Assembly (NCBI GenBank): GCA_038199985.1
Contig: JBBPYK010000131.1
Location: forward strand, 7,943 to 71,942
From: Arthrobacter_J sp038199985
Lineage (GTDB): Bacteria > Actinomycetota > Actinomycetes > Actinomycetales > Micrococcaceae
Direction: 5' to 3'
Length of the DNA stretch: 64,000 nt
Under the pieces are notes generated by a model. That model was not told the DNA's origin and did no database searches. It saw nothing but the letters and a program-made list of their open reading frames with translations. The position numbers and the translations under genes are program-made. Shown piece after piece: positions 7,098 through 14,729 of this stretch. Position 1 is the first letter of the stretch. Each line of letters begins with the position of its first letter.

Positions 7098-8536
7098 TGG
7101 GTGAATTGTGACTTCCAGTCGGCATTCATCGGGTAGAGTCCGTCCACGCTGTGTCCCTCGGCGACCATTTCCGCGATGAACGTTTCCTCGAGTTCCTGCT
7201 GAACGGCGTCGTCTGCGAGTTCAGCGACGAGGGCGGGCGGGATCACCAGCACGCCGTCGGCGTCGGCGACGATGATGTCGCCTGGCTGGACGGTTGTGCC
7301 TCCGCAACCGATGGTCGCGTCGATGTCCCACGGGATGTGCTTGCGGCCCAGGACAGCAGGATGGGCGTTGGCAAAGTAGGTGGGCATGTCGAGCTCGGAC
7401 ACGGCTCTCACATCGCGGACGCCGCCGTCGGTAATGATCGCCGCGGCGCCGTTGACCTGAGCACGGAGGGCCAGAATATCGCCCACGGTGCCACAGGTTT
7501 TATCGCCACGAGCTTCCATGACCAGAATCTCGCCACTAGTGAGCGAATCGATGACCTGTTTCTGAGCGTTGAATCCTCCACCGTGGGTTTTGAAAAGATC
7601 TTCACGGTTCGGGACGTAACGCAGAGTTCGTGCAGTGCCCACTACCCTCGCCTCAGGGCGTGTGGACATGAGCCCGTCCATGCTGACGTTATTCAGGCCG
7701 CGTTTGCGTAGCTGCGAGCTCAGCGTTGCGTTCCCCACGGACATCAGCTTTGCCTTGACCTCGGGCGTCAGCGCAGAGACGGCACGTGGGGTAGGGGTTC
7801 CCCACGCCTCGGCGCGCTGCGTTTCGTCACTTTGGGGCTGGGCGCCGTACGCCGCCAGCGGGGTTGTTCCCTCAGTAGCTGTGGTGGTGAGACGTCCGCT
7901 GGTCAAGTCTTTGGAGAGGGAATCGACCTCCACCTCTATGACGTCGCCGGGCACCGCTACCGACGCGCCAGCTGGAGTTCCCGTGAGGATGATGTCCCCG
8001 GGCTCTAGCGTCAGAAGCTGCGAAAGATCAGCGACAAGCTGTCCGAATGGAAACAGCAGGGTTTCTGTTGTGTCGTCCTGTTTAAGTTCTCCGTTGACCC
8101 AGGTGCGGACGCGCAGACCCCGGGGGTCGACGTCGGCTGCTGGGATGAGTCCCGGCCCAACGGGGGTGTATCCGTCGCCGCCTTTGGATCGTAGATTGGA
8201 TCCTTTGTCCGCGTAGCGCAGGTCGTAGACGCCGAGGTCATTGCTGGCGGTGACGTACTCAACATGCTGCCAGGCTTCTTCTGGGCTGACCCGGCGGGCG
8301 CTCTTGCCGATGATGAGCGCCACTTCACCCTCGTAGCCCAGGAGTTCGCAACCGTGCGGCCTTTCGACAGTCCCACCGCTGAGACTTAGTGAGGTGCCTG
8401 TTTTGAGAAAGTAGGAGGGGATCGAAGGAGTGCGACCGCGTTGGGCCGCCCTGCTCGGATAGTTGAGGTGCACGGCAATCACCTTGCCAGCCCGTCCCAG
8501 TTGATCCTGCGTCATCTCTGTCACTGCCTCGCCCAC
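7079..8536 (-). CDS. HpaG-like FAH hydrolase fused to an RraA-like domain
   Basis: A 485-residue two-domain protein. Residues about 15-215 form a fumarylacetoacetate-hydrolase fold (YEGEVALIIG metal Glu, ASNDLGVYDLR, GDIILTGTPAGA) as in HpaG, the decarboxylase/isomerase that follows HpaE. After a linker, residues about 260-470 form an RraA/HMG-aldolase-like domain (CGTVGDI, ITDGGVRDVRAV, DADGVLVIPP). RraA-like proteins in catabolic operons act as metal-dependent aldolases or decarboxylases, and the RD pair expected in the active site is present. It is the first gene of the operon. The start is GTG with TGAGGAG before it. The exact split of reactions between domains is inferred. Confidence 0.88.
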   Translation of the reverse strand: MGEAVTEMTQDQLGRAGKVIAVHLNYPSRAAQRGRTPSIPSYFLKTGTSLSLSGGTVERPHGCELLGYEGEVALIIGKSARRVSPEEAWQHVEYVTASNDLGVYDLRYADKGSNLRSKGGDGYTPVGPGLIPAADVDPRGLRVRTWVNGELKQDDTTETLLFPFGQLVADLSQLLTLEPGDIILTGTPAGASVAVPGDVIEVEVDSLSKDLTSGRLTTTATEGTTPLAAYGAQPQSDETQRAEAWGTPTPRAVSALTPEVKAKLMSVGNATLSSQLRKRGLNNVSMDGLMSTRPEARVVGTARTLRYVPNREDLFKTHGGGFNAQKQVIDSLTSGEILVMEARGDKTCGTVGDILALRAQVNGAAAIITDGGVRDVRAVSELDMPTYFANAHPAVLGRKHIPWDIDATIGCGGTTVQPGDIIVADADGVLVIPPALVAELADDAVQQELEETFIAEMVAEGHSVDGLYPMNADWKSQFTQWATAR

Positions 8537-8562
8537 GGGGGCTCCTCACATTATCGAGTACA

Positions 8563-8578
8563 AAATCGTATACGATCT
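8563..8578. promoter_or_regulatory. GTATAC-centred palindrome, putative GntR operator
   Basis: The perfect palindrome ATCGTATACGAT (8565-8576) lies 29-40 bp upstream of the GTG of the first operon gene. FadR-subfamily GntR repressors commonly bind sites centred on GTATAC, and the operon encodes one, so this is its likely operator. Position fits overlap with the promoter or transcription start. Confidence 0.7.
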
Positions 8579-8642
8579 AGTGTGGTCCGTGTCAGGGTTC
8601 CCGTCAAGGGGTAGCGACAATGCCTAGGACAACCCGCGTGCC

Positions 8643-9599
8643 TCAGTTGCCGATAGTCGGCGCGTGGGAAGGTGGTGCGGGGATACGCACGTTTCCGGTA
8701 GTGATTCCACCGGTCATGAGCCCGCCGTTGATCGCATCCTCGGAATCGGTCTGGGGGATGGGCAGAGATTGCACGTAGCCGCCGGTCATGTTGCGCAGGA
8801 CTACCGCCACTTCATGGGCAGGGGGCCGAGACTCCGGATCGCGGTCAGTCATTCGGGTCAAGAGGTCCCGCCATGGAGAACCCAGACTCTCAGGGACCTC
8901 GGGATCCCGCAGCAACCTTGCGACAGCGGATTCAACGACCGGTCCCGGAAACGCTTTTTCACCGGTCAGGCATTCAAGAAGTACCAGCCCAAGGGAGTAG
9001 ACGTCGGTGCGCGGTTCGACGCCGGTGCCCTGAGCCTGCTCTGGACTCAAGTAGTTGGCTGTGCCGATCGCGGCGCCGTGAGCCGTCGCCGTTGCTGCAT
9101 CCACCATGCGGGCAATGCCAAAGTCCGTGAGCTTCGGATAGATCTTTGTGTCTTGGTCCGTACTGTGCGAGAGCAGGATATTTGCCGGTTTGACATCCCG
9201 GTGGATGACACCGTTCTCGTGAATATATGCCAGCGCATCCGCGAGGTCAGCGCCCATCTGGGCAACCTGAGCCGACGTCAGCGATCGTTCCTGCAGCGAG
9301 CGCCGAAGGTCTTTGCCTTCGACTAGTTCCATGACCAGGTAGTTGGAGATTTCGCCATCGGGACTTTCCTCCAGGCCGGCGTCGTGCAGTGTGACCAGAC
9401 ACGGGTGATTGAGGGAGGAGAGAATGGACATCTCCGTGTGTTGGCGGCGGTAGCCATCGTCGTCGCTCGTGGCGGGGCGGAACAGTTTTATGGCTACATC
9501 GCGGCCAAGGTTTTGATCCAGAGCCCGGTATACGGATGACGCTCCGCCCGTGCCGACGAGTTCAGCGGTTCGGTAGCGAGTCCCCAAAAGCATCCCCAC
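8643..9599 (-). CDS. Soluble serine/threonine protein kinase
   Basis: A 318-residue Hanks-type kinase. The kinase domain covers about residues 9-270: glycine loop VGTGGASSVY, ATP lysine K38 (VAIKL), catalytic loop HRDVKPAN (D135), DFG at 159-161 and GTANYLSPEQ in the activation segment. The C-terminal 45 residues are Pro/Gly-rich. Unlike PknB-type kinases there is no transmembrane helix or PASTA repeat, so it should be cytoplasmic. The GTG start follows AGGAGG at 7 bp. It is co-oriented with the aromatic operon, but a 106-bp gap with its own operator separates them, so a functional link is uncertain. Confidence 0.93.
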   Translation of the reverse strand: MGMLLGTRYRTAELVGTGGASSVYRALDQNLGRDVAIKLFRPATSDDDGYRRQHTEMSILSSLNHPCLVTLHDAGLEESPDGEISNYLVMELVEGKDLRRSLQERSLTSAQVAQMGADLADALAYIHENGVIHRDVKPANILLSHSTDQDTKIYPKLTDFGIARMVDAATATAHGAAIGTANYLSPEQAQGTGVEPRTDVYSLGLVLLECLTGEKAFPGPVVESAVARLLRDPEVPESLGSPWRDLLTRMTDRDPESRPPAHEVAVVLRNMTGGYVQSLPIPQTDSEDAINGGLMTGGITTGNVRIPAPPSHAPTIGN

Positions 9600-9956
9600 G
9601 TGCGATCCTCCTGCTACTGGTGCCAGATAACAAAGCCTGCTGATTACTGGCTGCTCATAGAAGACTACGGGATGAGTGACTGTTCTCTAACCCAGAAAGG
9701 CACGAATAGCGGTGATCGTGACCATTAAGTAACAATCTCGACAGCAGGGCGACACGTAGCGTCAAGCCTAAATCAAGAACTTCAGCGAATCTTGAGTAAT
9801 TTACCACGCCACGCAGGCTTCAAATGCACGTTTAGCCGGTAACATTGATCACAGTTACCCGCCAGTAGCGGGAACCACGGCATCGGGACGGTAGCGGACA
9901 GGTTTTCCGCACAGGAGGCCCGAGCGGCCAAAAGACCAACACAGCCGGGGAGAGTA
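9600..9956. other. 357-bp divergent spacer, no gene seen
   Basis: This lies between the kinase and the regulator at 9957. A minus frame at 9782-10051 overlaps the regulator start and has no recognisable content. Visible structure: an inverted repeat TCAAGA/TCTTGA at about 9773-9795, and a 22-bp dyad at 9838-9859 with GGTAAC/GTTACC ends and a TGATCA-like centre. Either may serve the two divergent promoters. Confidence 0.4.
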
Positions 9957-10421
9957 ATGATAGAGACAGATAGAGTCGGGTACTGGGCTTCACGAGTTAT
10001 AGCCAGTTTCCAGAAGGCCTGCAGAGAAAACCAGGACAGGCTCGGAATCACTGATGATCAGGGGCTGGTGCTCTCAGTCCTAGATCAGGAGGGGCCGCTG
10101 GAGCACTCTCAGGTCGAGGGAAAGCTCCGCGAATTCTGGCGTCTTGATGTCGTCGAGTGGGAGACCGCGGTCGGGGAAATGATTGTTCGTGGACTCGTTG
10201 ATTTTCGTGACGGAAAACTTGCGCTGACAGAGATGGGACGCAACATCAATCGGCAGGAAGAAGAAGGTATTGATCGAGAACGGGCTAGCCTCTGTGCCGG
10301 ACTCTCCGAGGATGAATACGTTCTGACGGTCTCACTGCTCAGGAAACTTGCCCATGGCGCGGAAGAGTACCTGGACCTGAAGGAGTCATCGGCGCCTCTG
10401 GACGCTCTCAGGGTGTCCTGA
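9957..10421 (+). CDS. Winged-helix (MarR-like) regulator, putative
   Basis: A 154-residue, helix-rich, highly charged protein. The order of elements resembles MarR proteins: an N-terminal helix (VGYWASRVIASFQKAC), a helix-turn-helix region at about 40-75 (GPLEHSQVEGKLREF), a wing-like segment with a basic tip (LVDFRDGKLALTEMG) and C-terminal dimer helices. The usual MarR DRR motif in the wing is absent, so the family call is tentative. The ATG follows GGGGAGAG. A long hairpin with a T-run (10440-10520) terminates the gene. No partner gene is evident. Confidence 0.65.
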   Translation: MIETDRVGYWASRVIASFQKACRENQDRLGITDDQGLVLSVLDQEGPLEHSQVEGKLREFWRLDVVEWETAVGEMIVRGLVDFRDGKLALTEMGRNINRQEEEGIDRERASLCAGLSEDEYVLTVSLLRKLAHGAEEYLDLKESSAPLDALRVS

Positions 10422-10439
10422 ACTCCCGACTACGACGAC

Positions 10440-10520
10440 AGCGGCGGGAGGGTTTCCTGCGCTGGTTGAGCTACCCGAAAGGCAAGCTCAACCAGCCAGG
10501 AACTCGACCGCCGCTTTTTT
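10440..10520 (+). terminator. Nested hairpin terminator between convergent genes
   Basis: Outer arms AGCGGCGG (10440-10447) and CCGCCGCT (10508-10515) enclose an 11-bp perfect inner stem CTGGTTGAGCT (10462-10472)/AGCTCAACCAG (10485-10495). A run of six T ends the outer stem on the plus strand. The distal half lies inside the last codons of the minus-strand hydrolase, so terminator and coding sequence share bases. Confidence 0.6.
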
Positions 10521-11279
10521 GAAGGCTCGTGATGACACCGCATTTGCATGCGTGCGAGCAGGCAACCAAAGAGTCTCGGCATTCCCACTGAGCTTTGCCA
10601 GTTCGGGCATGGTTGCGGCCAGCTCGTCGCGGTCACCAGCAACCAACAGCAACGGCATGGCCGGAATGCTCTTCTCAGGGACAAACGGCTGACGTTTGAT
10701 CTCCTCAATGAGGAGCATCAGTGCGTCGACATTGTTGGAGGGCACCAGCTGGGCCATTCGCAACAACTCGGCCGTCAGCGGATCCCCAATGGGGGTCTCA
10801 CTGTCCAGCCACGCACGCGCCGCCGGTAGGTCGAACACTGAGAGCGGGTCGCCGCTGCCCGGTCCTCCGAGGACGATCCGATGGACAAGGTCCGGGCGTG
10901 CGCCGCCCAGTTCCCACGCCAGCCGTGAACCAAGTGAGTAACCGATGACGTCGACGCCGGACGAACTGTCTGCCACATCGAGCGCCGTGACGCCCATGGA
11001 CAGTAGAACCTGCTGAACGCCCCCAAGAATGGCAGAGGGCGCATAGTTCTCTGCGGCTGCCGGCACGGGGGACGCCCCGTGGCCGGGCAGATCCACAGTG
11101 ATGACACGTCGGTCAGCGGCCGTGAGCGCCCCGACCCAGCCGGAGTCCACCCAATTCAGCTTCGAAGAGGACGCAAAACCGTGAAGGAGCAGTAGCGGCC
11201 GTAGCCCGGCTTCCTCCTCTGGTTCGTAGACCTCCGTCGCTAGCCCGATGCCGGGCGAAGAAGAGATGCTCGTTGCCAC
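10488..11279 (-). CDS. Alpha/beta hydrolase, probable detached AcoC-type E2 domain
   Basis: A 263-residue alpha/beta hydrolase: oxyanion region LLLLHGFASS, VDLPGHGAS, nucleophile elbow GYSLGS (S115), acid in AGDRDEL (about 216-218) and His in ARTHANAV (H244). The start is GTG, 5 bp after the stop of the lipoyl-domain gene, with no strong SD of its own, so translation is probably coupled. In acetoin dehydrogenase E2 (AcoC) one chain carries a lipoyl domain followed by just such a hydrolase domain. Here the two parts (110 + 263 residues) add up to about AcoC length. It may be an acyltransferase or a thioesterase acting with the E1 pair upstream. That role is inferred. Confidence 0.85.
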   Translation of the reverse strand: MATSISSSPGIGLATEVYEPEEEAGLRPLLLLHGFASSSKLNWVDSGWVGALTAADRRVITVDLPGHGASPVPAAAENYAPSAILGGVQQVLLSMGVTALDVADSSSGVDVIGYSLGSRLAWELGGARPDLVHRIVLGGPGSGDPLSVFDLPAARAWLDSETPIGDPLTAELLRMAQLVPSNNVDALMLLIEEIKRQPFVPEKSIPAMPLLLVAGDRDELAATMPELAKLSGNAETLWLPARTHANAVSSRAFKKAAVEFLAG

Positions 11280-11284
11280 AGGGC

Positions 11285-11617
11285 CTAGTCCTCGTCGTCC
11301 AGCGCAGCGCTCAAACGAACCCGACGTTTGGGAGCTTTTTCCTCGGGCACCGTTCCGACAATACCGGCGGTGTCATCGGGGACCTCAAAAACGATCAGCG
11401 GTTCGCCGACATTGATCTTTTCTCCGGCTTCACCATGGATACGCAAGACCTTGCCAGACTGCGGCGAGGGCAGCTCGACTGCGGATTTGGTTGTTTCTAC
11501 CTCGACCAGCGGCTGATTTCGCTCCACCTGGTCTCCGACGGAGACGATCCATTCGAGGATGGTTGCTTCGATCAGGCCTTCGCCAAGATCCGGAAGCGGA
11601 AAAGAAATTTCAGCCAC
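11285..11617 (-). CDS. Lone lipoyl-domain protein of a 2-oxoacid dehydrogenase
   Basis: A 110-residue protein starting at GTG 11617, 8 bp inside the E1 beta gene. Residues 1-80 are a lipoyl domain (PLPDLGEGLIEATI) with the lipoylated K44 in ETTKSAVE. The remaining ~30 residues are a charged tail. The peripheral-subunit-binding and catalytic acyltransferase domains of a normal E2 are missing: the frame stops with TAG and the hydrolase gene begins 5 bp later in a different frame. It is either a genuine stand-alone swinging-arm protein or the N-terminal half of a broken AcoC-type E2. The longer upstream frame to 11752 is inside E1 beta and is not used. Confidence 0.85.
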   Translation of the reverse strand: MAEISFPLPDLGEGLIEATILEWIVSVGDQVERNQPLVEVETTKSAVELPSPQSGKVLRIHGEAGEKINVGEPLIVFEVPDDTAGIVGTVPEEKAPKRRVRLSAALDDED

Positions 11618-12701
11618 GACGATACTCCAGTACTCTTTGGATCCCGAACAGGATGCGGTCGATATTGGGAATGTACTCGTCTTCGAGGTCACCGGAAGGA
11701 TAGGGAACATCGAAACCGGTAACTCGTTCGACGGGTGCCTTGAGGGTACCAAAACACTGTTCGCTGATCAGGGCAGCTACCTCTGCGCCCAGACCCGAGG
11801 TACGGGGCGCTTCATGAACGACGACGGCGCGGCGAGTCTTCGAAACGGAAGCTGCCAATCCTTCGGCGTCAATAGGCTTCAACCAGCGCAGGTCCAGCAC
11901 TTCGATCTCAATGCCATCCTCGGCGGCAAGCTCGGCAACCTGGAGACAGCGGGCCACCATGGCGCCCCACGCGACGAGCGTGAGGTGCTTGCCTGACCGG
12001 ACAACCTTCGAGCCTTCGACGCTGCCAGCATTCTTGAGGTCGACTTCGCCCTTTTGCCAGTAGCGGGATTTCGGCTCCATGAAAATCACGGGGTCCGGAC
12101 GCGTGGCTGAATGCTTGAGGAGATGATAGGCCTCATGCGGGCTCGACGGCGACACAACTTTCAGACCCGGTACGTGCGCAAAGAGTGCTTCCAGCGATTC
12201 CCCGTGGTGTTCCGGTGCGCGGATACCACCGAAGCTGGGAACACGGAGAGTGATCGGCATAGGCATTGTTCCGCGGCTGCGGTAGTTCATGCGGCCGATC
12301 TGGCAGACAATCTGATTGATGGCCGGGTAGGCAAAGCCGTCAAACTGAACCTCAGGGATGGGATGGAAGCCAGCCATAGCTAAGCCTACGGACATCCCGA
12401 GAATGCCGGACTCCGCCAGGGGAGTGTCAAATACCCGGTCCGGACCGAACTTGGTCTGCAGTCCATCAGTGATCCGGAAAACGCCACCGAGTTTGCCGAC
12501 ATCTTCACCGAAGATCACCGTTTTGGGGTTGTCCTCCAGTGTTTCTGAGAGCGCAAGGTTGAGCGCGGCCTGCATGGACATGGTGGTGGTCGTGGCGGTT
12601 TCCGCAGGGGAAACGTTCTCGCGAGATTGCTGCTGGGCATCCGTTTCTACGGTGTTGTCCCGGGCTGCTTCGAGGTCGCTGGCTGTAGTGTGCTCAGACA
12701 T
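11610..12701 (-). CDS. 2-oxoacid dehydrogenase E1 component, beta subunit (BCKDH-like)
   Basis: A 363-residue transketolase-like beta chain. The conserved core starts near residue 42 (MSMQAALNLALSETL) and includes GEDVGKLGGVFRIT, FDTPLAESGILG, EVQFDGFAYPA and EHHGESLEA, as in branched-chain E1 beta. The first ~40 residues are a Thr/Glu-rich extension, so a later start is possible. It pairs with E1 alpha: the genes overlap by 8 bp (ATG within the E1 alpha end). With ThDP the heterotetramer decarboxylates a branched-chain 2-oxo acid and acylates the lipoyl protein encoded next. Pyruvate as substrate is less likely given the E1 alpha motif. Confidence 0.93.
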   Translation of the reverse strand: MSEHTTASDLEAARDNTVETDAQQQSRENVSPAETATTTTMSMQAALNLALSETLEDNPKTVIFGEDVGKLGGVFRITDGLQTKFGPDRVFDTPLAESGILGMSVGLAMAGFHPIPEVQFDGFAYPAINQIVCQIGRMNYRSRGTMPMPITLRVPSFGGIRAPEHHGESLEALFAHVPGLKVVSPSSPHEAYHLLKHSATRPDPVIFMEPKSRYWQKGEVDLKNAGSVEGSKVVRSGKHLTLVAWGAMVARCLQVAELAAEDGIEIEVLDLRWLKPIDAEGLAASVSKTRRAVVVHEAPRTSGLGAEVAALISEQCFGTLKAPVERVTGFDVPYPSGDLEDEYIPNIDRILFGIQRVLEYRRG

Positions 12702-13728
12702 GTTCTGATTCCTCTCGCCAGGCTGCGGCCTGTTCCTTGAGTGCTTGAGTGGGTTCCTGGAAGACGAAGTCGAACATTTCGTTGCCTGGTCGGGGCTCTA
12801 GTGCCACAACGCCGTTTCGGATGCTCTCTTCTTCGGCTTTGGCTGCCTCAAGAGATTCGGCAATGAACGCGTCGTCGATGATTCCGGCGTCGAGCAGGCG
12901 CGTACGAAGCCTGGTCACCGGATCCTCGCCGCCATCGGACCGCTCATCGTCGAGGGTGCGGTAACGTCCGGGATCATCGGATGTCGAGTGTGGGCCGCGA
13001 CGGTACGTCATGGCTTCGATGACTACTGGTCCGTGGCCAGCGCGGGCATGTTCAACGGCCTGCCGAGTGGCAAGGACAACGGCTTCGACGTCGTTGCCGT
13101 CGATCCGAACCGACTCCATCCCGTAACCAGCGGCGCGGGCCGCAACAGAGCCACCCGCTACCTGGGACTCGGTGGGTACCGAAATGGCCCAACCATTGTT
13201 CTGGGAGAAAAAGACGACCGGAGCCTTCATGACGGCTGCAAAGTTCATGGCTTCGTGGACGTCGCCCTGTGAGCTCGCTCCGTCGCCAAAGTACGTGAGG
13301 GCAACGCCGCGCTGTTCCAGGGGCAACCCCGAGAGTGTTTGTCCGTGTGCCCAACCAACAGCGTGCAGTACTGAACCTGCCACTACCGCTTGGATCGGTG
13401 CTAGGTGCGTTTCAGCTGGATTGTAGAGCCCACCGTGCCAGGTGGCTTTGTGCGTGGACATGTATTCGACCATGTCGACGTTCATGGCCCGAGCGACGCC
13501 CATTTCCCGGTAGGTGGGGAACACGAAGTCGAGGGTTGGGTCGACGGCATAGCCGCTACCTACTTGAGCCGCCTCCTGTCCAAACTCGGGTGCGTAACCG
13601 GGGATCAGGCCCTGGCGCTGCCAGGCGATGGCGGATGTGTCCAGATGACGAACGGTGACGAGGAGGCGGTAGAGCTCCCTCAGCTCATCCTTCGTCAGCT
13701 CCTGCTGAGTTGGCGCGTTGAAAACCAT
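12694..13728 (-). CDS. 2-oxoacid dehydrogenase E1 component, alpha subunit (BCKDH-like)
   Basis: A 344-residue ThDP-binding chain. The ThDP fingerprint starts at YFGDGASSQGDVHEAMNFA and ends at FFSQNNGWAIS. The phosphorylation-loop region RRGPHSTSDDPGRYR carries the HSTSDD motif typical of branched-chain E1 alpha, where pyruvate or acetoin E1 chains differ. It forms the first subunit of the complex whose other genes follow in the order E1 beta, lipoyl protein, alpha/beta hydrolase. No E3 (dihydrolipoamide dehydrogenase) is nearby, so it would be supplied in trans. The ATG lacks a strong SD. Confidence 0.93.
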   Translation of the reverse strand: MVFNAPTQQELTKDELRELYRLLVTVRHLDTSAIAWQRQGLIPGYAPEFGQEAAQVGSGYAVDPTLDFVFPTYREMGVARAMNVDMVEYMSTHKATWHGGLYNPAETHLAPIQAVVAGSVLHAVGWAHGQTLSGLPLEQRGVALTYFGDGASSQGDVHEAMNFAAVMKAPVVFFSQNNGWAISVPTESQVAGGSVAARAAGYGMESVRIDGNDVEAVVLATRQAVEHARAGHGPVVIEAMTYRRGPHSTSDDPGRYRTLDDERSDGGEDPVTRLRTRLLDAGIIDDAFIAESLEAAKAEEESIRNGVVALEPRPGNEMFDFVFQEPTQALKEQAAAWREESEHV

Positions 13729-14049
13729 GTCCAGCTTTCTGTAGGTGGTGAGTTAATACTTCTCCGGACAGTATCTCGTAGTTCCCTGAGTGCGCAATAG
13801 TACTAGCGGGCTATCAACAGGCTGCACAATCTAGTAATTGATAGCGGGTGTCGTTTGTACAAAATGTTATAAATTTGGATAGATAGCATACTTAGGACGC
13901 CAGTGGGGAAATTGTTACACAAGTGTGCAACTATTTTCGTGATACTCCTGTTATTCTTTCAGCAGAGTTGGGGAACATCTCTAAACGGTACCGCTGACAT
14001 CAGCGGAGTTTGCATCCACCGTTTTCCATTATTTGAAGGGTCTTTCACC
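13729..14049. promoter_or_regulatory. 321-bp AT-rich divergent promoter region
   Basis: This separates the BCKDH operon from the TasA-like operon. It is clearly more AT-rich than its surroundings, especially 13855-13900, where TTGTAC and TATAAA-like boxes occur. An open frame from 13903 runs in phase into the TasA-like gene, but it carries an odd second hydrophobic segment and the real start has a better SD, so most of this region is probably 5' untranslated or promoter sequence. Confidence 0.45.
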
Positions 14050-14694
14050 ATGTCGGCTTCACACTCGCGCCCAAAACGCCGCCGTTTCACTCCCGCAGTT
14101 CTGGCTGGTGGCGTTCTTGGCACTGTCCTGTTGTCCCTGTCCATGACAGGAACGCTGTCCGCGTTCACCGCACAGATAACCAATGACACCAACACCGCGG
14201 CGTCCGGGACTCTCATCATGAAGGAAGCAAACGCGGCGGGAGACGTAACCTGCCTGAGTACCGCCACCGGTTCGGCTGTTTCAACCAACGTGGCAACCTG
14301 CACGACCATCAATAAGTTCGGTGGGAGCAAAACCATGCTGCCCGGCACAACAGTGACCACGGCCATCACTATTCAGAACGTTGGGACGGCACCAGCCAGC
14401 ACCTTCACGCTGGCTCCGGGTACGTGCACCCAATCAAACAACGGCGCTCCCAACGGCACTGCCACAGATCTGTGCGCGAAGATGAAAATTGTCATCAAGT
14501 CCGGTGCGGCCACGGTATTTTCCGGCACCCTCGCTACGCTTGCCGCTACCACGCCCCCCATCGCCATCACTCCTGCGCCCGCCGCTGGAGTGACTGTTCC
14601 ATTCACCTTCGACGTCACCCTGGATGCGGCAGCGGGCAACACCTATCAGGGGCTTTCAGCCTCGTTGCCCTTGACCTGGGCCTTCAGTGCTTAG
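14050..14694 (+). CDS. TasA/camelysin-like SipW-dependent secreted protein
   Basis: A 214-residue exported protein. The N-terminus is basic (HSRPKRRRF), then a hydrophobic segment (about 18-38) ends in TGTLSAFTAQ, followed by NDTNTAASGTL. The FTAxxTNxxNxxxSGTL pattern is characteristic of SipW-processed surface-fibre or camelysin-type proteins. The mature part is Thr/Ala/Gly-rich and beta-like with four cysteines, consistent with an extracellular filament or surface layer subunit. The start ATG at 14050 follows GAAGG. It is first in an operon with its probable signal peptidase and a LamG protein whose N-terminus is similar. Fibre formation is inferred. Confidence 0.8.
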   Translation: MSASHSRPKRRRFTPAVLAGGVLGTVLLSLSMTGTLSAFTAQITNDTNTAASGTLIMKEANAAGDVTCLSTATGSAVSTNVATCTTINKFGGSKTMLPGTTVTTAITIQNVGTAPASTFTLAPGTCTQSNNGAPNGTATDLCAKMKIVIKSGAATVFSGTLATLAATTPPIAITPAPAAGVTVPFTFDVTLDAAAGNTYQGLSASLPLTWAFSA

Positions 14695-14729
14695 GAAGTC
14701 CTGAGTTCGGCAACCACAGGTAAGTGATC

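Noticed and set aside
9838..9859. 22-bp dyad considered as a CRP/GlxR site
   Set aside because: Only one half matches TGTGA and the spacing is wrong for the consensus, so it is left as an unassigned dyad.
9880..9956. GC-rich segment before the regulator considered as a c-di-AMP riboswitch
   Set aside because: Conserved core elements of that riboswitch could not be found, and the downstream gene is not a wall hydrolase or transporter.
9782..10051. 89-codon minus-strand frame with hydrophobic start
   Set aside because: It overlaps the better supported plus-strand regulator and shows no family features.
13903..14049. Upstream extension of the TasA-like frame with a second hydrophobic segment
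   Set aside because: The ATG at 14050 has a good SD and gives a normal signal sequence; the extension falls in an AT-rich promoter-like region.
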